64,000 nucleotides of DNA, from contig NZ_MRWD01000012.1 of the NCBI RefSeq assembly GCF_002093625.1, positions 34,375 through 98,374 of the forward strand. Direction: 5' to 3'. Position numbers and translations under genes: made by a program. Positions 50,179 to 60,315 of this stretch are shown in pieces. Origin of the DNA: Rouxiella silvae. Its GTDB lineage: Bacteria; Pseudomonadota; Gammaproteobacteria; Enterobacterales; Enterobacteriaceae. Within the stretch, counting starts at the first letter, position 1. Each line of letters starts with the position of its first letter. Below the pieces are notes generated by a model. The model was given only the letters and a program-made list of their open reading frames with translations, made no database searches and was not told where the DNA came from.

Positions 50179-51540
50179 ATGTTTGATAATTTAACCGATC
50201 GATTGTCGCGCACACTGCGCAATATCAGCGGCCGTGGGCGGCTGACCGAAGAAAATGTTAAGGAAACTCTGCGTGAAGTACGCATGGCATTGCTGGAGGC
50301 GGACGTTGCGCTACCGGTAGTGCGCGACTTCATTAACCGCGTGAAAGAGGCGGCCGTTGGCACCGAAGTCAACAAAAGCCTGACACCGGGTCAAGAGTTT
50401 ATAAAAATCGTCCAGAAAGAGCTGGTTACAGCAATGGGCGAAGCAAATTCCGAGCTAAACCTCGCTGCTCAGCCACCGGCCGTTGTGCTGATGGCGGGTC
50501 TGCAGGGGGCGGGTAAAACCACCAGCGTCGCGAAACTTGCTAAATTCTTGAAAGAAAAGCGTAAGAAAAAAGTGTTAGTGGTTTCTGCCGACGTTTATCG
50601 CCCTGCGGCGATTAAACAGCTAGAAACTCTGGCGGAGCAGGTAGGGGTAGATTTCTTCTCCTCTGATGCCAGCCAGAAGCCTATCGACATCGTTAACGCC
50701 GCTTTGCAACATGCAAAATTGAAATTCTTCGACGTATTGCTGGTGGATACCGCCGGTCGTTTGCACGTTGATGAAGCGATGATGGACGAAATCAAACAGG
50801 TTCACGCCGCTATCAAGCCGGTAGAAACGCTGTTTGTGGTCGATGCTATGACCGGTCAGGATGCCGCCAACACGGCTAAAGCCTTCAACGAAGCACTGCC
50901 GCTTACCGGTGTAATTCTGACGAAAGTAGACGGTGATGCCCGCGGCGGTGCGGCGCTCTCTATTCGTCATATTACGGGCAAACCGATTAAATTCTTGGGT
51001 ATGGGCGAGAAAATTGAAGCCCTTGAACCCTTCCACCCAGACCGCGTGGCATCACGTATTCTGGGCATGGGTGACGTGCTTTCCCTTATCGAAGATATCG
51101 AAAGCAAGGTAGACCGTGCACAGGCCGAGAAGCTGGCCAACAAGATGAAAAAGGGCAATGGTTTCGACCTGACCGATTTCCTCGACCAGCTGAAGCAAAT
51201 GCGCAACATGGGTGGCATGGCCAGCATGATGAGCAAACTGCCGGGTGTGGGTCAATTGCCAGACAACGTCAAGTCGCAGATGGACGATAAAGTGTTGGTG
51301 CGCATGGAAGCTATCATCAACTCGATGACGCTGAAAGAGCGCGCTAAGCCAGAAATCATCAAAGGTTCCCGCAAGCGCCGTATCGCGCTGGGTGCCGGTA
51401 TGCAGGTGCAGGACGTTAACAGACTGCTCAAGCAGTTTGACGACATGCAGCGCATGATGAAGAAAATGAAGAACGGCGGCATGGCCAAGATGATGCGTGG
51501 CATGAAAGGTATGATGCCACCTGGTTTCCCAGGCCGTTAA
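50179..51540 (+). CDS. ffh: signal recognition particle protein Ffh
   Basis: GTPase that binds 4.5S RNA and signal sequences and delivers nascent membrane proteins to FtsY. It has 453 residues, the E. coli length. N domain (1-85), G domain with GLQGAGKTTSVAKLAKFL, DTAGRLHVD and TKVDGDARGGAALS, and a Met-rich M domain (about 300-453) ending KMMRGMKGMMPPGFPGR. A TATAAT at 50123-50128 is the likely -10 of its promoter. Confidence 0.98.
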   Translation: MFDNLTDRLSRTLRNISGRGRLTEENVKETLREVRMALLEADVALPVVRDFINRVKEAAVGTEVNKSLTPGQEFIKIVQKELVTAMGEANSELNLAAQPPAVVLMAGLQGAGKTTSVAKLAKFLKEKRKKKVLVVSADVYRPAAIKQLETLAEQVGVDFFSSDASQKPIDIVNAALQHAKLKFFDVLLVDTAGRLHVDEAMMDEIKQVHAAIKPVETLFVVDAMTGQDAANTAKAFNEALPLTGVILTKVDGDARGGAALSIRHITGKPIKFLGMGEKIEALEPFHPDRVASRILGMGDVLSLIEDIESKVDRAQAEKLANKMKKGNGFDLTDFLDQLKQMRNMGGMASMMSKLPGVGQLPDNVKSQMDDKVLVRMEAIINSMTLKERAKPEIIKGSRKRRIALGAGMQVQDVNRLLKQFDDMQRMMKKMKNGGMAKMMRGMKGMMPPGFPGR

Positions 51541-51665
51541 GACGCTGTTCAACATGATAATAAGTACCGAAAATTAGCCATTGGTCAAAAGTAGTTTTGG
51601 GTTATAGACGCTTTCGATTGCTTTTTGCTCCAAAATGAGTAAAATTTTCGGGCTTTTTATATTGC

Positions 51666-51704
51666 AACCAGACCCCGTTCCCCGATGGGGTCTGGTTGTT
51701 TTAT
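51666..51704 (+). terminator. strong hairpin between ffh and rpsP
   Basis: An 11-bp stem (AACCAGACCCC 51666-51676 with GGGGTCTGGTT 51687-51697) followed by GTTTTATT, only 18-25 bp before the rpsP start. It can terminate ffh transcripts. Its closeness to rpsP means it is also in the leader of any upstream-initiated trmD-operon transcript. Confidence 0.75.
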
Positions 51705-51721
51705 TCACTAAAGAGGATGTT

Positions 51722-51970
51722 ATGGTAACAATTCGTTTGGCACGTGGCGGCGCAAAAAAGCGTCCGTTCTATCAAGTAGTAGTGACCGACAGCCGCAATG
51801 CTCGTGATGGTCGCTTCATCGAGCGCGTAGGCTTCTTCAACCCATTGGCTTCTGGCCAGGCTGAAGCACTGCGTCTGGACCTGGATCGTATTGCTCATTG
51901 GCAAGATCTGGGTGCAACCGTTTCTGATCGCGTAGCTTCGCTGATCAAAGACGCTAAGAAAGCAGCTTAA
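51722..51970 (+). CDS. rpsP: 30S ribosomal protein S16
   Basis: From ATG 51722 (site AAAGAGG) it has 82 residues, as in E. coli, beginning [21 protein letters not shown]. An upstream in-frame extension has no support. It is the first gene of the trmD operon (rpsP-rimM-trmD-rplS). Confidence 0.98.
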   Translation: MVTIRLARGGAKKRPFYQVVVTDSRNARDGRFIERVGFFNPLASGQAEALRLDLDRIAHWQDLGATVSDRVASLIKDAKKAA

Positions 51971-51988
51971 TCCGTCGCGGTGGTGACA

Positions 51989-52537
51989 ATGAGCAAGCAA
52001 CTCAATCCAGTGGCGCCTGAAGAACCGATTGTTCTCGGTAAAATGGGCTCAACTTACGGTATTCGCGGTTGGCTCAGAGTGTTTTCATCCACCGAAGACG
52101 CTGAAAGCATTTTCGAATACCAGCCGTGGTTCATCCAGCAGGCAGGTAAGTGGCAAGCTGTAGAGCTGGAAAGCTGGAAGCGCCACAATCAGGACCTGAT
52201 CATCAAAGTCAAAGGCGTTGACGATCGGGACGCGGCCAATCTGCTGACAAATCGCGAGATTGTTGTGGATTCGCGCCAACTGCCAGACCTGACCGACGGC
52301 GATTACTACTGGAAAGACCTTTTCGGTTGCCAGGTAGTATCAACCACTGGTTACGAATTCGGTAAAGTCATCGATATGATGGAAACCGGTTCGAACGATG
52401 TCATGGTAGTTAAAGCAAACCTGAAAGATGCATTTGGCATCAAGGAGCGGTTAATTCCGTTCCTCGATGGGCAGGTTATCAAGAAAGTCGATCTCACTAC
52501 TCGAGTCATCGAGATAGATTGGGATCCTGGTTTTTGA
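51989..52537 (+). CDS. rimM: ribosome maturation factor RimM
   Basis: Assembly factor for the 30S head, binding S19. From ATG 51989 it has 182 residues, as in E. coli, beginning [21 protein letters not shown]. The RimM domain is followed by a PRC-barrel ([13 protein letters not shown]). Two GTG codons just upstream (51980, 51983) are in frame but lack family support. Confidence 0.97.
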   Translation: MSKQLNPVAPEEPIVLGKMGSTYGIRGWLRVFSSTEDAESIFEYQPWFIQQAGKWQAVELESWKRHNQDLIIKVKGVDDRDAANLLTNREIVVDSRQLPDLTDGDYYWKDLFGCQVVSTTGYEFGKVIDMMETGSNDVMVVKANLKDAFGIKERLIPFLDGQVIKKVDLTTRVIEIDWDPGF

Positions 52538-52603
52538 CCTCCGTAATGTCTACTCGTGTAGATAACTGTAGGCTGAGCGGAACGTGGTTATAAGGATTAG
52601 GCT

Positions 52604-53353
52604 ATGTGGATTGGTATAGTTAGCCTTTTCCCTGAAATGTTCCGCGCAATCACCGATTACGGGGTAACTGGCCGGGCAGTAAAGAATGGCCTGCTGAGCG
52701 TAGCGTGCTGGAGTCCTCGTGACTTCGCCTACGATCGGCATCGTACCGTGGACGAACGCCCTTACGGCGGCGGCCCGGGAATGCTGATGATGGTGCAACC
52801 CTTACGGGAAGCGATTCATACAGCTAAAGCAGCGGCAGGCGAAGGCGTGAAAGTGATTTATCTTTCACCACAGGGGCGCAAACTTGACCAGCAAGGCGTT
52901 TGCGAACTGGCGGCTTACCAGAAAATTATACTGGTGTGTGGTCGCTACGAGGGGATCGACGAGCGCGTGATCAAAACCGAAATTGACGAAGAATGGTCAA
53001 TAGGCGATTACGTACTCAGCGGTGGGGAGTTACCCGCTATGACGTTGATTGATTCAGTATCCCGCTTTATACCGGGCGTTCTGGGTCATCATGCTTCGGC
53101 AGAGGAAGATTCTTTTGCCGATGGTCTACTGGATTGTCCTCATTATACCCGCCCTGAAGTGTTGGAAGGCATGGAAGTTCCCCCGGTTCTACTGTCGGGA
53201 AACCATGCAGAAATACGTCGCTGGCGTTTGAAGCAGTCGCTGGGTCGTACCTGGCTTAGAAGACCTGAACTTCTGGAAAACCTAGCTCTGACTGACGAGC
53301 AAGAGGTGTTGCTGAAAGAGTTCCAACGGGAACATCGAATCAGTCAACAATGA
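52604..53353 (+). CDS. trmD: tRNA (guanine-N1-)-methyltransferase TrmD
   Basis: SPOUT methyltransferase that makes m1G37 in tRNAs and prevents frameshifting. It has 249 residues (E. coli 255). The knot region carries the SAM-binding sequence [12 protein letters not shown] and [29 protein letters not shown]. It is the third gene of the operon. Confidence 0.98.
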   Translation: MWIGIVSLFPEMFRAITDYGVTGRAVKNGLLSVACWSPRDFAYDRHRTVDERPYGGGPGMLMMVQPLREAIHTAKAAAGEGVKVIYLSPQGRKLDQQGVCELAAYQKIILVCGRYEGIDERVIKTEIDEEWSIGDYVLSGGELPAMTLIDSVSRFIPGVLGHHASAEEDSFADGLLDCPHYTRPEVLEGMEVPPVLLSGNHAEIRRWRLKQSLGRTWLRRPELLENLALTDEQEVLLKEFQREHRISQQ

Positions 53354-53411
53354 CTATGAAGGGAATGTTTGAGCATAACGCCAAGCTTTTCCGAACTATC
53401 AGTTTACCTAG

Positions 53412-53789
<378 letters not shown>

Positions 53790-53807
53790 CATTCTCAAGT
53801 GTTATAT

Positions 53808-53838
53808 AAACGGCCCGCTTGCGGGCCGTTTTTTTTTG
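53808..53838 (+). terminator. trmD operon terminator
   Basis: A 10-bp G/C-rich stem (AACGGCCCGC / GCGGGCCGTT) with a 2-base loop and a nine-T run. Confidence 0.93.
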
Positions 53839-53877
53839 CCTGGAGAAACCGGGTCCTCCCGTGTGCTAACTTCAAGG

Positions 53878-53958
53878 TGTAATTTTATATTTACACTTAA
53901 TGGCCTTTAATGCGCCTTTGGTAATTTAAAGTTTACACATGTTGTTTGAAAAGTTTAC
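53878..53958 (+). promoter_or_regulatory. aroF control region with TyrR boxes
   Basis: The TyrR consensus is TGTAAA-N6-TTTACA. Box 1 at 53878-53895 (TGTAATTTTATATTTACA) and box 2 at 53920-53937 (GGTAATTTAAAGTTTACA) are good. A weaker third at 53941-53958 keeps only the right half (TTTACA). Centres are 42 and 21 bp apart, four and two helical turns. Tyrosine-dependent repression of aroF-tyrA by TyrR, as in E. coli, is expected. Confidence 0.8.
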
Positions 53959-54028
53959 AGCCTGTGTTATCGTTGTCCGCAGTGCTGCTATAACAGCAAA
54001 AAATTCAAATTTATTGTGGATAACCATT

Positions 54029-55105
54029 ATGCAAAAAGACGCTCTGAACAACGTGCACATCAGTGCCGAAGAAATCCTCATTACGCCTGAGGAATTGAAA
54101 AACAAGTTCCCTTTAAGCGCAGATAATCAAACTAGCATCGAACAGTCACGTCAGACCATCGCCGATATCATTCACGGTCGCGACCCGCGTTTGCTGATTG
54201 TGTGTGGTCCATGTTCTGTTCACGACCTTGATGCCGCAATAGATTATGCACGTCACTTGAAAACCCTGTCTGAAGAGCTGAGCGATCGTCTTTACATCGT
54301 GATGCGCGTTTACTTTGAAAAACCGCGCACCACCGTGGGTTGGAAAGGGCTTATTAACGATCCGCACATGGACGGCACCTTTGACGTAGAAGGCGGTTTG
54401 CACATCGCGCGTAATCTTTTGCTGCAACTGGTCAGCATGGGCTTGCCCATTGCCACCGAAGCGTTGGATCCAAATAGCCCGCAGTACCTTGGCGACCTGT
54501 TCAGCTGGTCGGCGATTGGTGCGCGTACTACCGAATCACAAACTCACCGCGAAATGGCCTCCGGCCTCTCTATGCCAGTTGGCTTTAAAAACGGCACCGA
54601 TGGCAGCCTGAGCACCGCCATTAACGCCATGCGCGCTGCCGCAATGCCGCACCGATTTGTCGGCATTAATCAGGCGGGTCAAGTTTGTTTGTTGCAAACT
54701 CAGGGTAATCCAGACGGGCACGTTATCCTTCGCGGCGGAAAAACCCCGAACTACAGCGCAGAAGACGTTCGCGACTGTGAAAAACAGATGCAGGACGCGG
54801 GACTCCGTCCTTCCTTGATGATAGATTGCAGCCATGGCAATTCAAACAAAGACTATCGCCGCCAGCCATTGGTTGCCGAATCGGCCATCAGCCAGATTAA
54901 AGCCGGAAATCGCTCAATTACCGGTTTGATGCTTGAGAGCCATCTGCAAGAAGGCAACCAATCGTCAGAGCAACCGCGTTCAGAGATGCGTTATGGCGTT
55001 TCCGTGACCGATGCCTGCATTAATTGGGAAACCACTGAGGCTCTGCTGCGTAATATGCATCAAGAACTGGGTGACTCGCTGGCAGCAAGAATTTCAGGAG
55101 AGTAA
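54029..55105 (+). CDS. aroF: 3-deoxy-7-phosphoheptulonate synthase, Tyr-sensitive (AroF)
   Basis: First step of the shikimate pathway (DAHP synthase). From ATG 54029 it has 358 residues (E. coli 356), beginning [12 protein letters not shown], the AroF start rather than that of AroG or Aro[33 protein letters not shown] and the metal-site [10 protein letters not shown] are intact. The frame is open upstream, but those residues overlap the TyrR boxes. It is co-transcribed with tyrA, 7 bp on. Confidence 0.97.
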   Translation: MQKDALNNVHISAEEILITPEELKNKFPLSADNQTSIEQSRQTIADIIHGRDPRLLIVCGPCSVHDLDAAIDYARHLKTLSEELSDRLYIVMRVYFEKPRTTVGWKGLINDPHMDGTFDVEGGLHIARNLLLQLVSMGLPIATEALDPNSPQYLGDLFSWSAIGARTTESQTHREMASGLSMPVGFKNGTDGSLSTAINAMRAAAMPHRFVGINQAGQVCLLQTQGNPDGHVILRGGKTPNYSAEDVRDCEKQMQDAGLRPSLMIDCSHGNSNKDYRRQPLVAESAISQIKAGNRSITGLMLESHLQEGNQSSEQPRSEMRYGVSVTDACINWETTEALLRNMHQELGDSLAARISGE

Positions 55106-55112
55106 ACGTTTT

Positions 55113-56234
55113 ATGGTGGCTGAACTTAATGCACTGCGCGATCAGATTGATGAAGTTGATAAGGCATTATTAGACCTTCTCGCCAGGCGATTGCATTTGG
55201 TGGCAGAAGTGGGCGAAGTCAAAAGCCGCTATGGCTTGCCGATTTATGTGCCCGAGCGCGAAGCTGCGATGCTGGCTTCGCGCCGTCAGGAAGCCGAAAA
55301 TCTGGGCGTGCCTGCCGATTTGATTGAAGACGTGCTGCGTCGTGTGATGCGTGAGTCTTACTCCAGCGAAAACGATAAAGGTTTTAAAACGCTTCATCCT
55401 GCGCTGCGTCCGGTAGTGATTGTGGGTGGCAAAGGCCAAATGGGGCGTCTCTTTACCCGCATGCTGGAGCTCTCCGGTTATCAGGTAAAATCGTTGGAGC
55501 AGGAAGATTGGCTTGAAGCCGAGACTTTGCTTGCCGATGCGGGCATGGTAATTGTCAGCGTGCCAATCCACTTAACAGAAGAAGTGATTGCTCGCCTGCC
55601 GAAGCTGCCAGATGACTGCATTTTGGTTGACCTGGCGTCGGTTAAAAACAAACCGCTGCAGGCAATGCTTGCCGCGCACGACGGTCCCGTTGTTGGATTA
55701 CATCCAATGTTTGGTCCTGACGTTGCCAGCTTGGCTAAACAGGTCGTGGTTTACTGCGACGGCCGTGAGCCGGAAGCCTATCAATGGTTGCTTGAGCAAC
55801 TGCAGGTGTGGGGCGCACGTTTACATAAAATCAGCGCCGTTGAACATGACCAGAATATGGCTTTCGTACAGGCACTGCGCCACTTTGCAACCTTTGCCTA
55901 TGGAATGCATTTGTCGGAAGAAAACGTTGAAATTGAACAGCTTTTGGCGCTGTCTTCGCCGATATATCGACTTGAATTGGCCATGGTGGGCCGCCTGTTT
56001 GCGCAGGATCCACAGCTTTATGCTGACATTATTATGTCGTCAGAGAACAATCTCTCTCTGATAAAACGCTACTATCAGCGATTCGGTGACGCGCTGGCGC
56101 TGCTCGAAACCGGTGATAAGCAGGCATTCATCACCAAGTTCAGACAGGTTGAAGACTGGTTCGGCGATTATGCACCTCGTTTCCTTAAAGAAAGCGGTTC
56201 ATTGCTGCGTCAGGCGAACGACAACCGTCGCTAG
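55113..56234 (+). CDS. tyrA: bifunctional chorismate mutase/prephenate dehydrogenase TyrA
   Basis: Converts chorismate to prephenate and then to 4-hydroxyphenylpyruvate for tyrosine synthesis. From ATG 55113 (AGGAG overlapping the aroF end) it has 373 residues, as in E. coli. The mutase domain (1-90, [26 protein letters not shown]) is followed by the NAD-binding motif [13 protein letters not shown] and the dehydrogenase domain with LHPMFGPD and [15 protein letters not shown]. Confidence 0.98.
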   Translation: MVAELNALRDQIDEVDKALLDLLARRLHLVAEVGEVKSRYGLPIYVPEREAAMLASRRQEAENLGVPADLIEDVLRRVMRESYSSENDKGFKTLHPALRPVVIVGGKGQMGRLFTRMLELSGYQVKSLEQEDWLEAETLLADAGMVIVSVPIHLTEEVIARLPKLPDDCILVDLASVKNKPLQAMLAAHDGPVVGLHPMFGPDVASLAKQVVVYCDGREPEAYQWLLEQLQVWGARLHKISAVEHDQNMAFVQALRHFATFAYGMHLSEENVEIEQLLALSSPIYRLELAMVGRLFAQDPQLYADIIMSSENNLSLIKRYYQRFGDALALLETGDKQAFITKFRQVEDWFGDYAPRFLKESGSLLRQANDNRR

Positions 56235-56263
56235 TTCAGATTAATGTAAAGCGTCCTAAAAAG

Positions 56264-56300
56264 ACAAAGGCCAGCCGGTTACCCGAGCTGGCCTTTTTTA
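56264..56300. terminator. bidirectional terminator between tyrA and pheA
   Basis: Stem AAAGGCCAGC (56266-56275) with GCTGGCCTTT (56287-56296), an 11-base loop, A-rich left flank and six T on the right; the two genes converge on it. Confidence 0.9.
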
Positions 56301-56317
56301 ATGTCGACGAGCGGGGG

Positions 56318-57475
56318 TTATTCGGGGTTAACGGCGACCACGTTTTCACTCGGGTAACAACCCAGAACCTTGAGTGAGCGGGTTATTGGACTCAAATTAA
56401 GCAGCGCATTCTGCATTGCCTCAGAGCGCAGGTTAGCCTGTACGTCCACGTAGAACATTTCCTCCCACGGATTACCGTTGATAGGGCGAGATTCCAGCTT
56501 AGTCATAATCACGCCCTGTTCACGGAAGACCATCAGTGCATCAACCAGCGCACCGGCCTGCTGACCGGTGGCCATAATTAGCGTCGTTTTTGCCGGAACC
56601 TGCTCGGTTACGTCGATAGCCTTTCTAGCCAGCACGATAAAGCGGGTGATGTTCTGCTTCTGGTTTGCGAGATTGTGTTCAAGCACCTGAAGTCCATAAA
56701 GTGCACCGCCGGCCTCGCTGCCTAATGCGGCAACGTTAGGTGATTTTGATGCGGCAACTTTTTCCATCGCGGCGGCTGTGCTTTCACAGTATTCAATTTT
56801 CCAGTGCGGGAAACGGTTGATAAATTGGCTGCACTGCTGGAATGGCTGCGGATGGCTGTAAACCGTTTCGATTTTTGACAGATCGGTATCAGTCGCAACC
56901 AGCACGCAGTGATCGATAACATTGGTCAGTTCACTCACGATAGACAGACTGGTGTGCTGAAGCAGGTCATAAACGTCGTTTATTGAACCTGAGCTGGTAT
57001 TTTCAATCGGTAACACTGCATAGTCTGCCTGACCGGTTTCAACCTGCGATAAGATATCTTGGAATTTTAGGCATCCACACTCAATAAACTGGTCAAAATG
57101 ACGCGCTGCGTACTGGCGGGCAGCAAGGTGCGAGTAAGACCCTTTTGGACCGAGGAAAGCCACACGTGCCGAGCCGGAAGCTGTTTTATTCAAATGCTGT
57201 TGCAACAGCGCCTGCTGCGTTAAAACAGAATCTTCAATAATCAGTTGATATACGCGGGTGATGTAATGGCCGTCGAGGTTATGCTTCTTACCTTCAACAA
57301 TAAGGCGATTGAGGAGTTCGCGCTCGCGTTCGATATCACGGATGGGGCGGTGGGTATGCATTTTAGCTTGGGCGACTTCAATGGCCAGGCCGCGTCTTTC
57401 GGACAGCAAGGCTAATAATTTAATGTCTAATGCGCTAATTCGCTCACGCAGGTCCAGTAACGGGTTTTCACTCAT
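56318..57475 (-). CDS. pheA: bifunctional chorismate mutase/prephenate dehydratase PheA
   Basis: Chorismate to prephenate to phenylpyruvate for phenylalanine synthesis. It has 385 residues (E. coli 386). Mutase domain (1-90, [23 protein letters not shown]), dehydratase domain (about 105-285, [42 protein letters not shown]) and a C-terminal ACT domain with the Phe-binding [17 protein letters not shown]. It is feedback-inhibited by Phe in the family and controlled here by the pheL attenuator upstream. Confidence 0.98.
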   Translation of the reverse strand: MSENPLLDLRERISALDIKLLALLSERRGLAIEVAQAKMHTHRPIRDIERERELLNRLIVEGKKHNLDGHYITRVYQLIIEDSVLTQQALLQQHLNKTASGSARVAFLGPKGSYSHLAARQYAARHFDQFIECGCLKFQDILSQVETGQADYAVLPIENTSSGSINDVYDLLQHTSLSIVSELTNVIDHCVLVATDTDLSKIETVYSHPQPFQQCSQFINRFPHWKIEYCESTAAAMEKVAASKSPNVAALGSEAGGALYGLQVLEHNLANQKQNITRFIVLARKAIDVTEQVPAKTTLIMATGQQAGALVDALMVFREQGVIMTKLESRPINGNPWEEMFYVDVQANLRSEAMQNALLNLSPITRSLKVLGCYPSENVVAVNPE

Positions 57476-57545
57476 CGGTTATGCCTTTTTAATTGTCTGT
57501 CCTGAAGGCGGATGGCGCTTCAGGTATTCCTGTCTCAAAACATCC

Positions 57546-57575
57546 AAAAAAAAAGCCTCCCGGTGGGAGGCTTTC
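57546..57575 (-). terminator. pheA attenuator terminator
   Basis: On the minus strand, a G/C-rich stem (AAGCCTCCC / GGGAGGCTT) runs into nine T residues. It lies between pheL and pheA, so it is the attenuator hairpin that forms when Phe-tRNA is plentiful. Confidence 0.93.
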
Positions 57576-57619
57576 TGTTCGTCTTCGCATTCTTTCTTAT
57601 ACGACGAAACGCCTCCCAG

Positions 57620-57667
57620 TCAGGGGAAGGTAAAAAAGAATGCGAAGAAAAACGGTTTGATACTCAT
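57620..57667 (-). CDS. pheL: pheA operon leader peptide PheL
   Basis: A 15-residue peptide, [15 protein letters not shown], with seven phenylalanines, against [15 protein letters not shown] in E. coli. Ribosome stalling at these codons when Phe is scarce would favour the antiterminator and allow pheA transcription. The peptide is followed, about 45 bp downstream, by the attenuator hairpin. Confidence 0.96.
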   Translation of the reverse strand: [15 protein letters not shown]

Positions 57668-57775
57668 GCGTATTTTTTTGCTCATTGGGTTTCCAGCCTT
57701 TAAGGTAACCTTTGGCTTTTCCCCCTGTCAATAAGATTTGCCTTTCGCACCGCGATTGATCAAAAAGCGGGAGCT

Positions 57776-57813
57776 CACAAAAAACAAACGCGCCCCAATG
57801 AGCGCGTTTGTTA
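57776..57813 (-). terminator. raiA terminator
   Basis: An 11-bp stem (AACAAACGCGC 57783-57793 with GCGCGTTTGTT 57802-57812); on the minus strand it is followed by a T-rich tract (TTTTTT). It lies between raiA and pheL. Confidence 0.8.
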
Positions 57814-57861
57814 AGGTCATTTTAGTTCATTTGAACCCTGACCGAGCCGTGCGGGAGACGA

Positions 57862-58200
57862 TTACTCCTCTTCAAGCGGCTGTAGATTTATATCTTTAAC
57901 GCAACTTTCAGCCCTTCGCGCTTCGCCTTTATGTTGAGCTTTGTTCAACTGGCGTTCAAGTTTTGCGATCAACTCATTCACTGCGGCGTACATGTCGTCG
58001 TGTGAAGCGCTGGCAACTAGCGGGCCATTGGCGGTGCCAATTGTGGCATCGGCGACGAATCCTTGAGGCTCCTTAGAAAGAACAATGTGTGGAGTAATTA
58101 ACTGAGTCTGCCATTTTTCCAGTTTTTTTAGACGGTCTTCGACGTGGTCCCGAATCGCGGTGGTGATGTCCATGTGCTTGCTGGTAATGTTTACGATCAT
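57862..58200 (-). CDS. raiA: ribosome-associated inhibitor A RaiA (YfiA)
   Basis: Binds between the tRNA and mRNA channels of the 30S subunit during cold or stationary phase and keeps ribosomes as inactive 70S. It has 112 residues (E. coli 113), with the HPF/RaiA fold motifs [27 protein letters not shown] and [14 protein letters not shown] and the short acidic C-terminal tail (LQPLEEE) that separates RaiA from HPF. Confidence 0.96.
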   Translation of the reverse strand: MIVNITSKHMDITTAIRDHVEDRLKKLEKWQTQLITPHIVLSKEPQGFVADATIGTANGPLVASASHDDMYAAVNELIAKLERQLNKAQHKGEARRAESCVKDINLQPLEEE

Positions 58201-58425
58201 ATTAACTTACCTCTCTCTCTTTCCGTCTAGGTAGGTCCAGCATACCTCCCTTTGAGACAAAATGTGTGATCAAAATCACATTTTTTTGTCACTTTTTGTC
58301 AAGTAAACGTAATTTGTGATTTGGGTGGATTTAGTGACCAAAGGGGGTTGAGTCTTGCTGACGAATGCCGCATTATCAGAGAGATATTTTGAGCGACCAT
58401 CAGCTAATTAGCTCATTTTTAACGC
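58201..58425. promoter_or_regulatory. raiA upstream region
   Basis: 225 bp between bamD and raiA without a gene. An A/T-rich tract at 58255-58320 (TGTGATC-AAATCACA-like, about 58264-58280) next to raiA could be a CRP-type site, TGTGATCAAAATCACATT, 62-80 bp before the start codon. This is a by-eye match to TGTGA-N6-TCACA (TGTGA TCAAAA TCACA). Confidence 0.6.
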
Positions 58426-58457
58426 AAAAAAAACGGCAGCCAAGGCCACCGTTTTAA
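58425..58457 (-). terminator. bamD terminator
   Basis: On the minus strand, stem AAAACGG-TG-GC / GC-TG-CCGTTTT with a small internal loop and a T8 tail. Confidence 0.85.
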
Positions 58458-58476
58458 ACACACAGATGTTGTATTA

Positions 58477-59208
58477 TCAGGCAGGATTCTGCGCAATAAT
58501 TTTAGCAACCTTGTCTGCTTCGTTATTCAATTGCAGTTCTTTGTAAGCATTTTCCATCATCGGCAGCGCGTCACGCGTTGCTTTAGTATCAGGATAATCC
58601 TTCATCATTTGCTCAACACGATTAACAACGGCGACGTAAGCCCCGCGTTTAGTGTAGTATTGCACCACTGACAGTTCATATTTAGACAAACGGTCTTTCA
58701 GGAAGACCAGACGCTTGTTGGCATCGGCCGCATACTGACTGTTTGGATAAGAATGAATCAGCTGGCTGAAATCGCGAAACGCAGCGCGTGCATGCTGTGG
58801 ATCACGGTCTGAGCGGTCGACACCAAAGAATCCTTGCAGTGCACTATCATCCAACGCCATATCGGTCAGACCACGCATGTACATGACGTAGTCGATGTTT
58901 GGATGAGTTGGATTCAAACGCATGAAGCGATCGATAGATGCCTGGGCAAGTGGCAAATCTGCCGACTTGTAATAGGCATAAATCAGATCCAACTGCACTT
59001 GCTGTGAGTACGGCCCAAACGGATAGCGGTTATCTAACGCTTCCAGTTGCGCAATCGCACCTTTAAAGTTCCCGTCCTGCAGTTTTTGCTGGGCGGTCGC
59101 ATAAAGTACGTTTGGCGGGTTATCGGGCACCACTTCTTTGGAACTGGAGCAACCCACCAGCGCCAGACTCAACGTGGCTGCTGCCACCAGATATTTCACA
59201 CGCGTCAT
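58477..59208 (-). CDS. bamD: outer-membrane protein assembly factor BamD
   Basis: Essential lipoprotein of the BAM complex that recruits and activates BamA for beta-barrel insertion. It has 243 residues (E. coli 245). The lipobox is LVGC, at about residues 17-20. Five TPR-like helical repeats follow, with [51 protein letters not shown] conserved. It is divergent from rluD, 129 bp apart, as in E. coli. Confidence 0.97.
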   Translation of the reverse strand: MTRVKYLVAAATLSLALVGCSSSKEVVPDNPPNVLYATAQQKLQDGNFKGAIAQLEALDNRYPFGPYSQQVQLDLIYAYYKSADLPLAQASIDRFMRLNPTHPNIDYVMYMRGLTDMALDDSALQGFFGVDRSDRDPQHARAAFRDFSQLIHSYPNSQYAADANKRLVFLKDRLSKYELSVVQYYTKRGAYVAVVNRVEQMMKDYPDTKATRDALPMMENAYKELQLNNEADKVAKIIAQNPA

Positions 59209-59337
59209 GACGTTTTGATTATCCTCAGGTGTTATTCTGGGAGACTGTCCGTGAAGCTCCCGACAAAGACCAGCTACAATAGCACATTATTTTAAACGGC
59301 ATCGCCGTGAAAACCCAAGGTTACCCAAGAGCACCAT

Positions 59338-60315
59338 ATGGCACAACAAGTAGAACTCACGGCGACGGTTGCCGAAACACAACTCGGTCAACGATTAGAT
59401 CAGGCTTTGGCCGAATTGTTCCCTGATTATTCAAGATCTCGCATAAAAGATTGGATTCTTGATGAAAGGGTCACGGTTAATGGCAAAAAATCCACCAAAC
59501 CTAAAGAAAAAGTGTTGGGTGGCGAAGCTATCGCAATCAATGCACAAATTGAAGAAGAAGCGCGTTGGCTCCCTCAGGACATTGCGCTTGAAATCGTTTA
59601 CGAAGATAGCGATATTTTAGTCATTAACAAGCCGCGTGATCTGGTCGTGCATCCCGGTGCCGGTAATCCAGATGGTACCGTGCTTAATGCCTTACTGCAC
59701 TACTATCCTGAGATAATTGACGTACCCCGTTGCGGTATTGTTCATCGTTTGGACAAAGACACAACCGGTCTGATGGTGGTCGCCAAAACCGTTCCCGCGC
59801 AGACCCATTTGGTTGATGCCCTTCAGCGTCGCGAAATCACCCGTGAGTATGAAGCTGTAGCTATCGGCACGATGACTGCCGGCGGAACGGTAAATCAGCC
59901 GATCTCTCGTCACAGCACCAAGCGTACTCACATGGCGGTTCACCCAATGGGTAAACCGGCGACCACACACTACCGCATCATGGAGCATTTCCGCGCCCAT
60001 ACGCGTCTGCGTCTGCGCCTGGAAACGGGTCGTACTCACCAGATCCGTGTGCATATGGCGCACATTGATCATCCTCTGGTAGGCGATCAGCTTTATGGGG
60101 GCCGTCCCCGTCCGCCAAAAGGCGCTTCCGATGCATTTATCCAGCAGCTGCGTACCTTCGACCGTCAGGCACTGCACGCCACCATGCTGCGTCTGTTCCA
60201 TCCGGTGACGGGTATTCAGATGGAATGGCATGCGCCATTGCCGCAGGATATGGTTGATCTGATCAACGCGCTGAAAGCCGATACCGAAGAGTTCAAGGAT
60301 CAGATGCATTGGTAA
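59338..60315 (+). CDS. rluD: 23S rRNA pseudouridine(1911/1915/1917) synthase RluD
   Basis: Modifies helix 69 of 23S rRNA. It has 325 residues (E. coli 326). An N-terminal S4-like RNA-binding domain (about 15-75) is followed by the catalytic domain with the Asp in HRLDKDTTGLMVVAKT, and RLRLETGRTHQIRVHMAHIDHPLVGDQLYGG. It overlaps pgeF by one base (TAATG). Confidence 0.97.
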   Translation: MAQQVELTATVAETQLGQRLDQALAELFPDYSRSRIKDWILDERVTVNGKKSTKPKEKVLGGEAIAINAQIEEEARWLPQDIALEIVYEDSDILVINKPRDLVVHPGAGNPDGTVLNALLHYYPEIIDVPRCGIVHRLDKDTTGLMVVAKTVPAQTHLVDALQRREITREYEAVAIGTMTAGGTVNQPISRHSTKRTHMAVHPMGKPATTHYRIMEHFRAHTRLRLRLETGRTHQIRVHMAHIDHPLVGDQLYGGRPRPPKGASDAFIQQLRTFDRQALHATMLRLFHPVTGIQMEWHAPLPQDMVDLINALKADTEEFKDQMHW

